The notes beneath the pieces were generated by a model. That model was not told the origin of the DNA, ran no database searches, and saw only the letters and a program-made list of their open reading frames with translations. Below, one piece after another: positions 17,043-25,376 of a stretch of 64,000 bases of DNA. The translations under genes were made by a program, and so were the position numbers. Source of the DNA: an uncultured Alphaproteobacteria bacterium (lineage in GTDB: Bacteria > Pseudomonadota > Alphaproteobacteria > JALCBB01); NCBI GenBank assembly GCA_958267355.1, contig OY279575.1, forward strand, positions 1,162,335-1,226,334, read 5' to 3'. Each line of letters opens with the position of its first letter. Positions within the stretch are counted from its first letter, which is position 1.

Positions 17043-18322
17043 GCGTCGTCGGCGGAGACTTCGGTGAAGGGCTCATCGTCGGCGTTGAGCGGTGGCGGCG
17101 GAGTCCAAGAGCTTTCGGGCGGAGTCTCTAACAGCTTGAAGCCGTGGGTGAGTCCTTGTTCCCAAGCTTTCTGCAGGGTGGTGGCGGGTTTAGTTTCTGG
17201 GTCAGGGTTGGCGGGCGATTTTTTGTTGAATTGTTCTAGGGTGGAAAGGGCGATTTTTGGTTCGGCTCCTGCAGTTAGCAAGGCGAAGCCGAAAAGGGCT
17301 TGCCGCATGGAAGCATTGCCATGCAAGCCGGGCATAATTCCGAGGTCAAAGAAAAGTTGTGTATTTTGCTTTTTATTCGGATTTAGATTTTTAACGATTG
17401 CCTTGGCGACTTTTGAGTCGGCATTTAAGTTGCTTTCTTTGGCGGCTTCTTCAAAGGCGGCGGCGAGTAGAGTTGCACTTAGATCTTCGGTTTCTGTGCC
17501 ACCATTTAGCGACAATCCGATACCTTCTACGAAGTCAGCTGTTGGCAGGTTTTGGACACTGGCGAGCAGTTTGCCGCTGGCTTGTTGCATTTGTTCGTTA
17601 TTGCCTTGGGCGGCGGCTGACAAGAAGTCTTTGGCGCGGGCTTTGCTTTCATCCAAGACTGCGTGAAGTACTGTGCTTTGCTTTTCGGAGCTACCTGCAG
17701 CCTTGGCAAAAGAAAAGCTAGAAGACGCTAACTCATCCCACCGCGAGCGACTGAATTGTGCTGTGCCGACAGCTCCTTCGGGGTCTGTGTGCGAAGACGA
17801 AGCACTGGGCAGGGTGCGGGTGAGTCGTCCGTGTGCGGCGTTGGCTTGCATGAGTCGTTCGTAGATACCTGTGGTGCGGCTTTGCGTTAGGGCAGGACGC
17901 GAAGTGAATTCCGTATCCTGTGCCAAAAGATTTGCCGCAATTGGGCCTTCGCGGTGGGTGTGGCTTTGCGTCTTGGCGTGGAAGGCTTCGCGTTCTTCTA
18001 TTGTCTCGCCACGAACGAAGGTACTGGTGAATTGTCCTGCGGCTAGGGAAGTTTCGGGTTTGGTGGTTCCGCTTTGGGCGACAGTGGCGGCGAACTGGGT
18101 GCTTGTGGTTTGCTGGCGTGCGGCACGTTGCGGAGACAATTTACGCAGCAGTGCGCGTAGGGGTGAAGTCAGAGTGCGAAAGAGTCGGCGCAAGGCTCCG
18201 CCTTGTGTGGCACCTGTTTCTTGCCAGCCGTGTTCGGGGCGAGCGGAGCGAATGTCATCTTGGATTTGCTCTACATTTTTCTGCACCGTTTGGGCGGGGC
18301 TTTGCGGATTGATCTTAATCAT
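17039..18322 (-). CDS. Candidate T3SS substrate, paralog 1 of 4
   Basis: A 427-residue protein of unknown function and the most divergent of four tandem paralogs. It has a polar N-terminus, a basic helix around RRLFRTLTSPLRALLRKLSP (about 45-64), a Ser/Thr/Gln-rich middle and a C-terminal helical part with FDLGIMPGLHGNASMRQALFGF. The basic helix and the C-terminal layout match those of the next three genes. No signal peptide, membrane segment or known enzyme motif is seen. It is translationally coupled to sctX. I infer a secreted effector or regulator. Confidence 0.55.
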   Translation of the reverse strand: MIKINPQSPAQTVQKNVEQIQDDIRSARPEHGWQETGATQGGALRRLFRTLTSPLRALLRKLSPQRAARQQTTSTQFAATVAQSGTTKPETSLAAGQFTSTFVRGETIEEREAFHAKTQSHTHREGPIAANLLAQDTEFTSRPALTQSRTTGIYERLMQANAAHGRLTRTLPSASSSHTDPEGAVGTAQFSRSRWDELASSSFSFAKAAGSSEKQSTVLHAVLDESKARAKDFLSAAAQGNNEQMQQASGKLLASVQNLPTADFVEGIGLSLNGGTETEDLSATLLAAAFEEAAKESNLNADSKVAKAIVKNLNPNKKQNTQLFFDLGIMPGLHGNASMRQALFGFALLTAGAEPKIALSTLEQFNKKSPANPDPETKPATTLQKAWEQGLTHGFKLLETPPESSWTPPPPLNADDEPFTEVSADDA

Positions 18323-18338
18323 AAGATTTTTATCTCCG

Positions 18339-18442
18339 TTTAGACTTGTTAGGCTTGATTTAGACTTGTCTTATACTTGATTTAGACTTGCCTTAGACTT
18401 GATTTAGACTTGCCTTAGACTTGATTTAGGCTTGTCTTATAC
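18339..18442 (-). repeat. 22-bp tandem repeat covering the stop of paralog 2
   Basis: Four units of 22 bp (18355-18376, 18377-18398, 18399-18420, 18421-18442) and a partial fifth to the left share TTGATTTAG(A/G)CTTG. The stop of the 439-residue paralog (18437-18439) is in the right-hand unit. Confidence 0.95.
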
Positions 18443-19756
18443 TGCGGTTTCTTGCGAAAGGGTAGCCGAGCGTTCGGCATTATCTAAGGCGGGGTCAGCG
18501 AAGTAGGCTTCTAAGTCGCCATCGTAAAGTGTTTGGATTAATTCCTCATCGCGAACTGCGATTGGTTCCAAGTCTTCGTCTGTGGCATTGACTTCCCACT
18601 GTACGACTCGTGCGTCAAAGTCGCTTGCCAGTCCGCCTGCTAGAAAATCACCCATCCAGTGCGGAGCGGCTAAGTCTGAGCCAATTTCGGGGTCAGAGAA
18701 AAGCGCACCCATTAGATTTAACACGCAGTGTGCGCCGACGGTTTTCTGAACGATTTCTGAAGCACGATTATCGCTGGCGACATCCAGCAACAGCTGCGAA
18801 GAAATCAACGGAGTCGCCCACGGCTTTGCGTTTTCCATAGCCTGTGCGAATTTTTCGTTGAACTTTGGCTCGCTATCTAAAAGATGCGACTTGATGTGGC
18901 GCAGAGCCATTACAGAAGAAAACTGGCGAATATCGTGATAGGTACCGCTTTGCTCTTCGTCCGCCCCGGGGAAGACTAGGCTATTGACCGAAAGCTGGGC
19001 TTTGGCTAGCTCGCGTTGTAGGTCTTGCATTTTGTCCGCTGGAGCGCCATCTAGCATTCCTTGCACATAGCGTTGCGCAGAGTCATTGTGCCGCTCCCAA
19101 GCGGTTTGAAAACGCGCATAAGAAGCGGGAGTCTGCGAAGCCCGTTCGGCGACAGCAATGGCTTGGTCGGCGATTTTGGTTAGGGCTTTTTCGTTAATCC
19201 GCCTATCTGGAGATTCATTACGGATTGCGACTTCTAGCAATCCTTCAAAGGTGCGGCGATAGGCGGGTTGAAATCGTGCCCGTTGTTCGGAAGGCCAGGA
19301 GTCAAACCCTGCGGGCATACGTTCAAACAGGGCTGAAGAAGTCCGCGCACTATCCACCTGCGGAGCAAAATTCATCCACGGAGCGGCGGCTGTGCGGCGG
19401 TCAGAAATGCGTTGGGCTTCGGCTTGGGTGGCGGCTTCTAGTGAGCGTGATAAGGCGGCACCGCGTAGTTTGTGTGGTTCGGCTTTCCAGTTGTTGAGGT
19501 TAACATTTGCGGCACGCAGATCATTCGGATTGAAACGCGCTTCAATTCGTCCGAGCAGTCCTGACAGGGTTTTGTTTTGGCGATTGGCGCGGGCGGGGTC
19601 TTGGCGCAGGAGTCCGACTCGCTCCAAGATGCGGCGTACGCCGTTTTGTATGGCGGTGAAGCGTGAGGCAACGGAGACCTTGCCTTGCTTTGAGAAATCT
19701 AGTTTGCCGTTGCGTCCTGCTGTTGTGGCTTGCAGGTTATGAATGGAAGGCAACAC
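18437..19756 (-). CDS. Candidate T3SS substrate, paralog 2 of 4
   Basis: A 439-residue protein without a recognisable domain. The N-terminal block VRRILERVGLLRQDPARANRQ then LLGRIEARF resembles blocks in paralogs 3 and 4. The C-terminal block GALFSDPEIGSDLAAPHWMGDF contains the shared pattern P-x-W-(M/L), followed by an acidic tail. No signal peptide or membrane span is visible; it looks soluble and helical. Its place between the needle gene and sctX, with CesT-like chaperones upstream, suggests a secreted substrate. Function unknown. Confidence 0.6.
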   Translation of the reverse strand: MLPSIHNLQATTAGRNGKLDFSKQGKVSVASRFTAIQNGVRRILERVGLLRQDPARANRQNKTLSGLLGRIEARFNPNDLRAANVNLNNWKAEPHKLRGAALSRSLEAATQAEAQRISDRRTAAAPWMNFAPQVDSARTSSALFERMPAGFDSWPSEQRARFQPAYRRTFEGLLEVAIRNESPDRRINEKALTKIADQAIAVAERASQTPASYARFQTAWERHNDSAQRYVQGMLDGAPADKMQDLQRELAKAQLSVNSLVFPGADEEQSGTYHDIRQFSSVMALRHIKSHLLDSEPKFNEKFAQAMENAKPWATPLISSQLLLDVASDNRASEIVQKTVGAHCVLNLMGALFSDPEIGSDLAAPHWMGDFLAGGLASDFDARVVQWEVNATDEDLEPIAVRDEELIQTLYDGDLEAYFADPALDNAERSATLSQETAV

Positions 19757-19770
19757 GGCGTACAGCTCGC

Positions 19771-21096
19771 TTATAGGTTCGGGAAGACATCATCGTTGGT
19801 CAGATCGCTGGTGGAAAAGGGCAGGCTAGCGTCTGTGGTGTGTGGTTCGGCGAGTCGGGCGAGTTCTTTTGCGTCTGGATCATCAGGGTTTGGCGTTCCT
19901 TCACTGCGTGCGGCGTTCATCCACGAAGGGATAACCATTCCGTCCCGCGAGCCCATTGTGCGGGCGAGTCCATCTAGCATGTATGACAGGCTACGCCCAG
20001 AAATCCGTTCGGCTTTGGAGCTTTGCAGGTTTTCGTAGGCATCGGTGGGAGCGTCGGGCTTCCACCCGCCTATTTCTTTTTGCGTGGCTTTTTGTGCGGC
20101 TTGGAAGACCGAAGCCAAAGTGCCTTGATTGTTCTTGATGATATTATCTACACCTGCGGGCAGGGAGTCTGACTTAGACAAAATAGAAGTCAGCTCGCTA
20201 TTGGCTTGTTGGACAACCGAGTGCATTAAGGCGTTGCGTACTTCGGCACGATCTTTGACAGAAACTTGTCCTTTAGAGTTTTGCATCACGCGGTCTACGG
20301 CATTGGTTAGCTCGGCGTTGTGCTGCATCAAGCCTTCCGCCAGCTGAAAGGGTTGGGCTTTACCACTAGCGAGTTGTTCGCCCATACGGGTTAGATGTGA
20401 AGTGGCTGAAGCTAAGTTATTATTTAGAGCTTTGACTTCTGCGTCGTTATTGACGAAACCTGAAGCGATACGGGTGGCAAGGTTTGTGTGCGGTACTGCC
20501 GCCTTCGGAGAAGAACTAAAAACTGCGGAAGTAAAAGAAGTGCCTTTTTCGGAAGCGGCGTGTCCGACACTGCCGCGCAGGGCTGTGTCGTAGGTGGTGA
20601 CGAAGTTATGCTTCTGGGCGGGCGTTGGCTTATCAGGAAAGCCAATATCGTTCAGCTCTTGTGTTCGTGGCGTACCTGGACGCGGAGTCACCATACGAAC
20701 GCCGCTAAACTCGTTCATTACATTGTTGGCGGCGGTGGTGTTCATTGCCTCACTGCGGCGGATTCCTTCTAAGGCGCGGGCGACATCGCCGCGAGTGGAT
20801 TTGGCATTGATCTGGGTGCGCAGTTGGTCGGCGGCGGCATCGCCGAAGCGGGAGCGGATCATTCCCTGAAAGGCGGACAGGGCGCGTTCGTGGCGTGTGG
20901 TTTTGCTGGCACCGATACCGATACGGGCGAAGGCACTGCGTAGGGATGAAACGATACGGCTTCGCAGGCTTCCACTGCCTTGTAGGTTTTTGCCGCTATG
21001 GTCGGTGCGGAAGGGCAGGTCAGGACGATTCTGCAGTTGTTCTTGCAGTCCGCGTAGATTGCTGGTGTTTGCGATATTGTTTGCCATGGGATGCAC
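19771..21096 (-). CDS. Candidate T3SS substrate, paralog 3 of 4
   Basis: A 441-residue helical protein. It shares with paralog 4 the block SLRSAFARIGIGASKTTRHE followed by LSAFQGMIRSRFGDAAADQL, and near the C-terminus DGLARTMGSRDGMVIPSWM then NAA. The N-terminus is Asn/Gln/Ser-rich, as in many T3SS substrates. Two Met codons three apart leave the start uncertain (MHPM). Only 14 bp separate it from paralog 2. No catalytic motif was recognised. Confidence 0.6.
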   Translation of the reverse strand: MHPMANNIANTSNLRGLQEQLQNRPDLPFRTDHSGKNLQGSGSLRSRIVSSLRSAFARIGIGASKTTRHERALSAFQGMIRSRFGDAAADQLRTQINAKSTRGDVARALEGIRRSEAMNTTAANNVMNEFSGVRMVTPRPGTPRTQELNDIGFPDKPTPAQKHNFVTTYDTALRGSVGHAASEKGTSFTSAVFSSSPKAAVPHTNLATRIASGFVNNDAEVKALNNNLASATSHLTRMGEQLASGKAQPFQLAEGLMQHNAELTNAVDRVMQNSKGQVSVKDRAEVRNALMHSVVQQANSELTSILSKSDSLPAGVDNIIKNNQGTLASVFQAAQKATQKEIGGWKPDAPTDAYENLQSSKAERISGRSLSYMLDGLARTMGSRDGMVIPSWMNAARSEGTPNPDDPDAKELARLAEPHTTDASLPFSTSDLTNDDVFPNL

Positions 21097-21129
21097 TTTG
21101 TCTGTTTGCGTCTTGTGTGTAGATGGGTA

Positions 21130-22464
21130 TTACCAGTCGTGGGCATCGGCGGTTAAGATTTCGGCTAAGCCGTGTACATCGGTATCGCCGCTCATGCGCA
21201 TTAGTTCGGCTTGGTCTGTGTCTAGGCCTTGGGCGGCGGCGTCTAGCCAGGCGGGACGCAGGGCATCTTTGCCGCCTTCGGGGTCAGAGCGCAGACACGA
21301 GTCGTAGAACTCCACTAGGCTACGCGGAGACGACTGCAAGCGCATTGCTTCGGCGAAGTCTTCATTGCCATTGGCAAGGCGTGGGGCTTGTACTTGGGCG
21401 ATATTGGCGGCGGCAAGGACAGCGGCGAATGACTTGGCGTTATCGCGAAAGACTTCGCCGATTTTGATTTGCTCACTGCTGGCGTGGTCGCGTGAGCGGG
21501 CATTGGCGAGTCCGCTACGAGCGGAAGCATAAATATTCTGTTCTAGCCCGCGTTGGGTTTCGGCAAGATCGGCTTGCGATAGGTTTGGGTCAGCGGTGCG
21601 CAGGGCAGACATTGTGCGGTTGATTTGCTGATTGAACTTGGCGAGATGCAGGGCCAGGTCTTTGGGGGAAGGCTCGGGGAAAGTCATACCAGCGGCGAGA
21701 GTTGAAAGGTGTCTTCCTGCTTCGGTTTTTTGGGTTTGGAACTGGTCGTAGGCGGAAGGATTCATTGCGATGGCTTTCGCGACTCGTGCGGCGGTGGTGG
21801 CGATTTTTGCGTCTAGCTTGGCTTGTCCGCGTGTGGGTTTGGCGGGAGCATTGGCTTCTTGTGGTTCATCGCCTGTTGGCAGGGGAATTTTGCCTGAGAA
21901 ATCTACGCCATTATTCATGGCGTGATGATTGATTAGCCCGCGTGAGATTTCGCCGTAGATTGATTCGAAGGCGGCGACTTGTTTGCCATCCATACCTTTC
22001 GGATAGCCTGCGTCTGCCAGCACTTTTTTCAGGTCTGAGCGATTGCCAGACGCGATACCATTGGGAGACAAACCCCGAGCGGCATCATCGGCGGCATTTT
22101 GCAAACGTTGTGAGTCGGTGACAAGTCCTTTCAGCACGGAGACGATATTGCGTCCTTTGGTGCCAGACTTCTCCAACTTCGCGGACGCGGCGTGGGCTAG
22201 GCTTGCGGGATAGCGATCACGGATCATCGCGCGGAATTCGTCTAAGCCAGCGGCTTGTCGGGCGGCACGGGTTGGATCGCGTCCGATACCGATTGCCTGA
22301 AAGGCGAGGCGAATGGCATAGACGATTTTGCCGCCGAAGCCACGGGCGGCGAAGCCTTTGTCTACTCCGTTGCCTTCTTTATTGACGCGCAACGAAGTGA
22401 GTGGCTGTGAGCGCATTGTCTCTTGTAGTTGGGTGAGACTTACATTTGAGCGAATACCGTTCAT
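21130..22464 (-). CDS. Candidate T3SS substrate, paralog 4 of 4
   Basis: A 444-residue protein and first of the four tandem paralogs in transcription order. The block KIVYAIRLAFQAIGIGRDPT followed by LDEFRAMIRDRYPASLAHAA aligns well with paralog 3. The C-terminal RPAWLDAAAQGL carries the shared P-x-W-(M/L) motif. Predicted soluble, mostly helical. It lies directly downstream of the needle gene sctF, so it is probably expressed with the injectisome. Function unknown. Confidence 0.6.
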   Translation of the reverse strand: MNGIRSNVSLTQLQETMRSQPLTSLRVNKEGNGVDKGFAARGFGGKIVYAIRLAFQAIGIGRDPTRAARQAAGLDEFRAMIRDRYPASLAHAASAKLEKSGTKGRNIVSVLKGLVTDSQRLQNAADDAARGLSPNGIASGNRSDLKKVLADAGYPKGMDGKQVAAFESIYGEISRGLINHHAMNNGVDFSGKIPLPTGDEPQEANAPAKPTRGQAKLDAKIATTAARVAKAIAMNPSAYDQFQTQKTEAGRHLSTLAAGMTFPEPSPKDLALHLAKFNQQINRTMSALRTADPNLSQADLAETQRGLEQNIYASARSGLANARSRDHASSEQIKIGEVFRDNAKSFAAVLAAANIAQVQAPRLANGNEDFAEAMRLQSSPRSLVEFYDSCLRSDPEGGKDALRPAWLDAAAQGLDTDQAELMRMSGDTDVHGLAEILTADAHDW

Positions 22465-22534
22465 TTTGGCTACCTGCGAACTTGGATTTGATTTCCCCGT
22501 TGTTTCTTTAGGGTTGGTTTTAGGGTTGGGTTTT

Positions 22535-22780
22535 TTAGAAGCGTTGCACGACGGCTTTGAGCATATCGTCCATGGCTTTGGTAAGACTGGCTTGTAGTTG
22601 GGTGGCGATACTTGCCTTCATCATTTTGACTTGCATTTTTAGCAGGTCAGATTGATTGGTTGGGTCCATATTTTGCGAGAAGTCTTGTACATCCTTCATG
22701 GCGGCGGAAGCCTGCTCGCTGACTTTCTGGAAGCTATCTATAGAAAGACCACTTCCACTTACACCTGATAGATCAGCCAT
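22535..22780 (-). CDS. sctF: Type III secretion needle protein
   Basis: An 81-residue protein, the length typical of YscF/PscF/MxiH needles. It has an Asn/Pro turn (NMDPTNQ) between two helices and a C-terminal helix KASIATQLQASLTKAMDDML followed by KAVVQRF. It polymerises into the extracellular needle. An YscE-like gene lies just upstream, as expected for needle co-chaperones; an YscG-like gene is at 29617. Ser/Gly-rich N-terminus fits secretion. Identification rests on size, layout and context. Confidence 0.85.
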   Translation of the reverse strand: MADLSGVSGSGLSIDSFQKVSEQASAAMKDVQDFSQNMDPTNQSDLLKMQVKMMKASIATQLQASLTKAMDDMLKAVVQRF

Positions 22781-22854
22781 AATTCTCTCCTTGGAACTCG
22801 TGTGGTTTATGGGTGGGGTATTGGGCGTTTTGGTTTGATACGCACGGGTTTAAC

Positions 22855-22896
22855 GGGTGGGTTTAGACTTGTGGGGTTAGACTTGTGGATTTAGAT
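22855..22896 (-). repeat. 14-bp tandem repeat covering the stop of the YscE-like gene
   Basis: Three 14-bp units (22855-22868, 22869-22882, 22883-22896) of the form TTGTGGGTTTAGAC. The stop at 22891-22893 is in the right-hand unit. Degenerate copies continue to about 22840. Confidence 0.9.
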
Positions 22897-23136
22897 CGTG
22901 CGTTGATGGAAGAACGATATTGACGCGACAATTCGCTCGGCGGCGTCTAGGGCACCGATTTCGCTTTCTGTGGCTTGTGCTTGCTCTGGAGGCAAGCCTG
23001 CGTCAAGGGCTGATTTCAGCTCGTCGCGGCGGCTATGCAAGACTTTGTAGAGTTGGTCGCGTTTGGCGAGTCCGTCTTCGGCGGCGAGTTGTTCGCCGAG
23101 TGTGGTCATAGCGGGGAGAAGATGCTCGGTATTCAT
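22891..23136 (-). CDS. YscE/SsaE-like needle co-chaperone
   Basis: An 81-residue, probably all-helical protein (LGEQLAAEDGLAKRDQLYKV, then ESEIGALDAAERIVASISFF). Size and helical hairpin match the YscE/EscE/SsaE family, which with YscG keeps the needle subunit monomeric in the cytoplasm. It is the gene immediately upstream of sctF. Sequence similarity in this family is low, so the call depends on context; CdsE-like is the closest alternative name. Confidence 0.6.
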   Translation of the reverse strand: MNTEHLLPAMTTLGEQLAAEDGLAKRDQLYKVLHSRRDELKSALDAGLPPEQAQATESEIGALDAAERIVASISFFHQRTI

Positions 23137-23237
23137 AAGATTTGTCTCTCTCTGTGGGGTTTTGCCTTTTGTGGCGGAGTGGTTTCGTGCTTGTTTCTGG
23201 TGCCTTTAGAGCATAGGGGGAGTATAGGGTATCTGCT

Positions 23238-23825
23238 TCACGCTCGCAGGATATGTTCTTGTGGTTTTTGCCCTTCGGCGGGGGTATTTTCAGCAGATTC
23301 ACCCGAAATTCCCCCAGCTGATGTATGGGCGGGGTTATGGGCAGATTTATAGGCAATTTCGTGGAGCGACAGCCGCTCAAGGTCTTGGTTCCACAGGCGG
23401 GCGGTATCTAGAAAGCCTTCTAGCCACTGGCTCCAGTTGGCGACTTGGTCTTCTCCTAGCAAGGCCCGCAAGGGGTGGCGGGCTGACAGGGTTACCGCCT
23501 TGCCATCAGGAGTCAGCGAGAAGACAGGGTCAGATGGGGCAAACAGATAGTTATTCTGCTCCAAGACCTGCAACAGCACCCGTGGTGAGTCGGGGTCAGC
23601 GGCGTCTAGGCAGATATGCGTTACGACTTCTTCGTTGGCTTCGTCTAGCCCGATGTAGGCGATATCAGGAGCCGCGTCATCGCCCTGCCCGTCCGCTTCT
23701 GGACGCTCACGGGTGTAGAGAAAAATCGGCAAGTCCTGCCCGTCTTCGTTGGAAGCCGTAGGGACTTCCAACTGGTGGGCGGCAGAAAACGCCATCAAGA
23801 ATTCATCCCACAGAGTCCGACTCAT
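23238..23825 (-). CDS. CesT-like type III secretion chaperone
   Basis: A 195-residue acidic protein with a class I chaperone layout: N-terminal helix (LWDEFLMAFSAAHQLEV), a strand-rich middle (YIGLDEANEEVVTHICLDAA, VLLQVLEQNNYLF) and a C-terminal helix. A Gly/Ser/Ala linker then leads to the tail EHILRA. It overlaps the next chaperone gene upstream by four bases (ATGA), so the two are translated together and may form a heterodimer. Substrate unknown; the four paralogs downstream are candidates. Confidence 0.65.
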   Translation of the reverse strand: MSRTLWDEFLMAFSAAHQLEVPTASNEDGQDLPIFLYTRERPEADGQGDDAAPDIAYIGLDEANEEVVTHICLDAADPDSPRVLLQVLEQNNYLFAPSDPVFSLTPDGKAVTLSARHPLRALLGEDQVANWSQWLEGFLDTARLWNQDLERLSLHEIAYKSAHNPAHTSAGGISGESAENTPAEGQKPQEHILRA

Positions 23826-24343
23826 AAGCGCAATACCTTCTCTGGCTCACCTGTGCCGCCTGTACCGCCTCCTAAGCCCTCTGTGTGGCCTTTATCGCCA
23901 TCTGTGGCACTTGCATCCCCAGAAGCATACCAGCCACCCAGCGAAGCCGTCAGTGCCTGTGCCAAAGCCTCAGGCGTTGGTACTTCGGCATCTAGCAAGA
24001 CCGTGCGCTGAAACCGCAGGCGGCGGCTCATCGGCTCCACAACGGGGATAAACTCCCGCGTCATATCCGCACAATAGGAAGCAGACAAAGCCCGCACCTG
24101 GGCGGCAAAAGTGGGCAAGTTCTCCAGATCGGTAAAAGAAATCAAAAGCCGCTCGTCAGCGAATCGCGCTTCAATCCGCACGGCAGGGGAAGCGGCTTCC
24201 AGTAGCAAGCCATCGCTTGCCCCACTCTCGTCCGCAAGCGTGGCGTCAGCCGCTGTGGCGGCAGTGGCAGAAAGCGCACCTGCAAACGCCCGCAGGTATT
24301 CCTTCTGGGCTTGTGGCTCTGAAAGGTGTGTGGCTTGTGCCAT
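23822..24343 (-). CDS. CesT-like type III secretion chaperone
   Basis: About 173 residues from the ATG at 24343; a TTG at 24352 would add three. The strand-rich middle includes VRIEARFADERLLISFTDLE, and a C-terminal helix (PEALAQALTASLGGWY) follows. A Gly/Thr-rich linker with GGGTGGTGEP ends in the tail EKVLRL. It is the first gene of the leftward unit containing both chaperones, the needle genes and the paralogs. No other family fits better, but identification is by fold pattern and context. Confidence 0.6.
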   Translation of the reverse strand: MAQATHLSEPQAQKEYLRAFAGALSATAATAADATLADESGASDGLLLEAASPAVRIEARFADERLLISFTDLENLPTFAAQVRALSASYCADMTREFIPVVEPMSRRLRFQRTVLLDAEVPTPEALAQALTASLGGWYASGDASATDGDKGHTEGLGGGTGGTGEPEKVLRL

Positions 24344-24352
24344 TAGCGGCAA

Positions 24353-24802
24353 GGCTCGTTAGCCCTTGTCTTGGCTCTTGTCCCGAAGTGGTGGGGGACA
24401 ATTGCGTTGAGGAAACACCCAGAACACGAGCCACCACTCGTGCTCCGAGTTCAACGGGAACTATCAGCAGGGAAGGCAGGTGCCAGTCTGGAGCCCCGTT
24501 TTGTTTCCTCATTGTAGAAGATGAACGATTTTTGGGGGATTGCAAATTGTAAATTGTGGAATTCAGAAAAAACAAAGGCTTATTTCTGTGGATAAAAAAA
24601 CAACTTTTGATAGAAGTTTGTATGAATTTACAACTTTAAATGATTTTCTCGCCTGACTCCCTTGCCTAGCCTAGATTAGCGGGAAATTAGCGGCTTTCCG
24701 CTCTTCCCGAGCCCTAGACCAGCGACTTGCCCCCTTACCTGCCCTATTACCTGCCCCCTTACCTTCCCCTACTTCCCTAGCCCTACGCCAGCGGCATAGC
24801 CC
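24353..24802. other. Gene-free spacer with probable promoter for the leftward needle/paralog unit
   Basis: The 450-bp spacer holds no convincing gene. The part 24540-24650 is the most A/T-rich DNA near here, a likely promoter zone for the chaperone-needle unit, though no clear -35/-10 pair stands out. From about 24700 to 24802 there are degenerate GGGCAGGTAAGG-type repeats (minus strand), apparently grown from the sctO end. AGCGGGAAA and TTTCCGCT around 24680-24703 form an imperfect inverted repeat. Confidence 0.5.
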
Positions 24803-25318
24803 CTAGCGGCGGGAACGGGCAAACCGCGCTTCGGTCAAGCCATCCAGCAGCAAATCCGCCTGCCGCTCTTCTTCTTTGCGAGCGGCGGCAGTGGCGCGTT
24901 CTTGCAAGGTCAGCAAAGCTTCGCGTTTGCGCTCCAAGCGGCGTAAGGCGTGGCGGGCTTCTTCTAGGGCAGTTTCCCGCTCCGCCACCACTTCTGCCGC
25001 CAAGCGGCTTGCTTCTTCTAGGCGACTGCGCTCCACCAAAACTTCTGCCGCATCGGTGCGGGCATCTTCCACGGCTTGAAGCTTCGTCTCACGCCCCAAA
25101 ACAGGAGCATAACAAGCCGCAATTAATTCCGCCTGTCGCTCGGCATATTCAGCCACGGCTTGACGGGAAAGTTCTAGCTCTTCCCGTGCCACCAAAACTG
25201 CCCGCTCTGCCGCTCGCACTTCTGTTTCGGCTCGCTCAACCCGCCGATCGCGCAAGGCTACCAATTGCGCCAAAGCGCCACCTTGATTTTGTCCGCCTAC
25301 CACTGCCCCTAACTCCAC
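24803..25318 (-). CDS. sctO: Type III secretion stalk protein (YscO/FliJ-like)
   Basis: A 171-residue, highly charged coiled-coil protein (heptads from about 20 to 160, rich in Arg, Glu and Ala). SctO forms the central stalk of the ATPase ring and is normally encoded directly after sctN, as here. The start is GTG at 25318; another GTG lies five codons in. The short spacer from the sctN stop into this start is made of TTAGGGGCAG-type repeats. Low primary conservation is normal for the family. Confidence 0.8.
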   Translation of the reverse strand: MELGAVVGGQNQGGALAQLVALRDRRVERAETEVRAAERAVLVAREELELSRQAVAEYAERQAELIAACYAPVLGRETKLQAVEDARTDAAEVLVERSRLEEASRLAAEVVAERETALEEARHALRRLERKREALLTLQERATAAARKEEERQADLLLDGLTEARFARSRR

Positions 25319-25376
25319 CCGTAAGCCTTGCCCCTAATTCTACGCCTAGCCCCACGCCTAATTCTGCCCCTAACTC
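25304..25376 (-). repeat. TTAGGGGC repeats joining sctN stop and sctO start
   Basis: On the minus strand GAGTTAGGGGCA occurs at the sctN stop (25365-25376) and again across the sctO start (25304-25315), with GAATTAGGGGCA at 25329-25340 and partial copies between. The sctN stop TAG and the first sctO codons are therefore inside the repeat tract. Confidence 0.8.
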
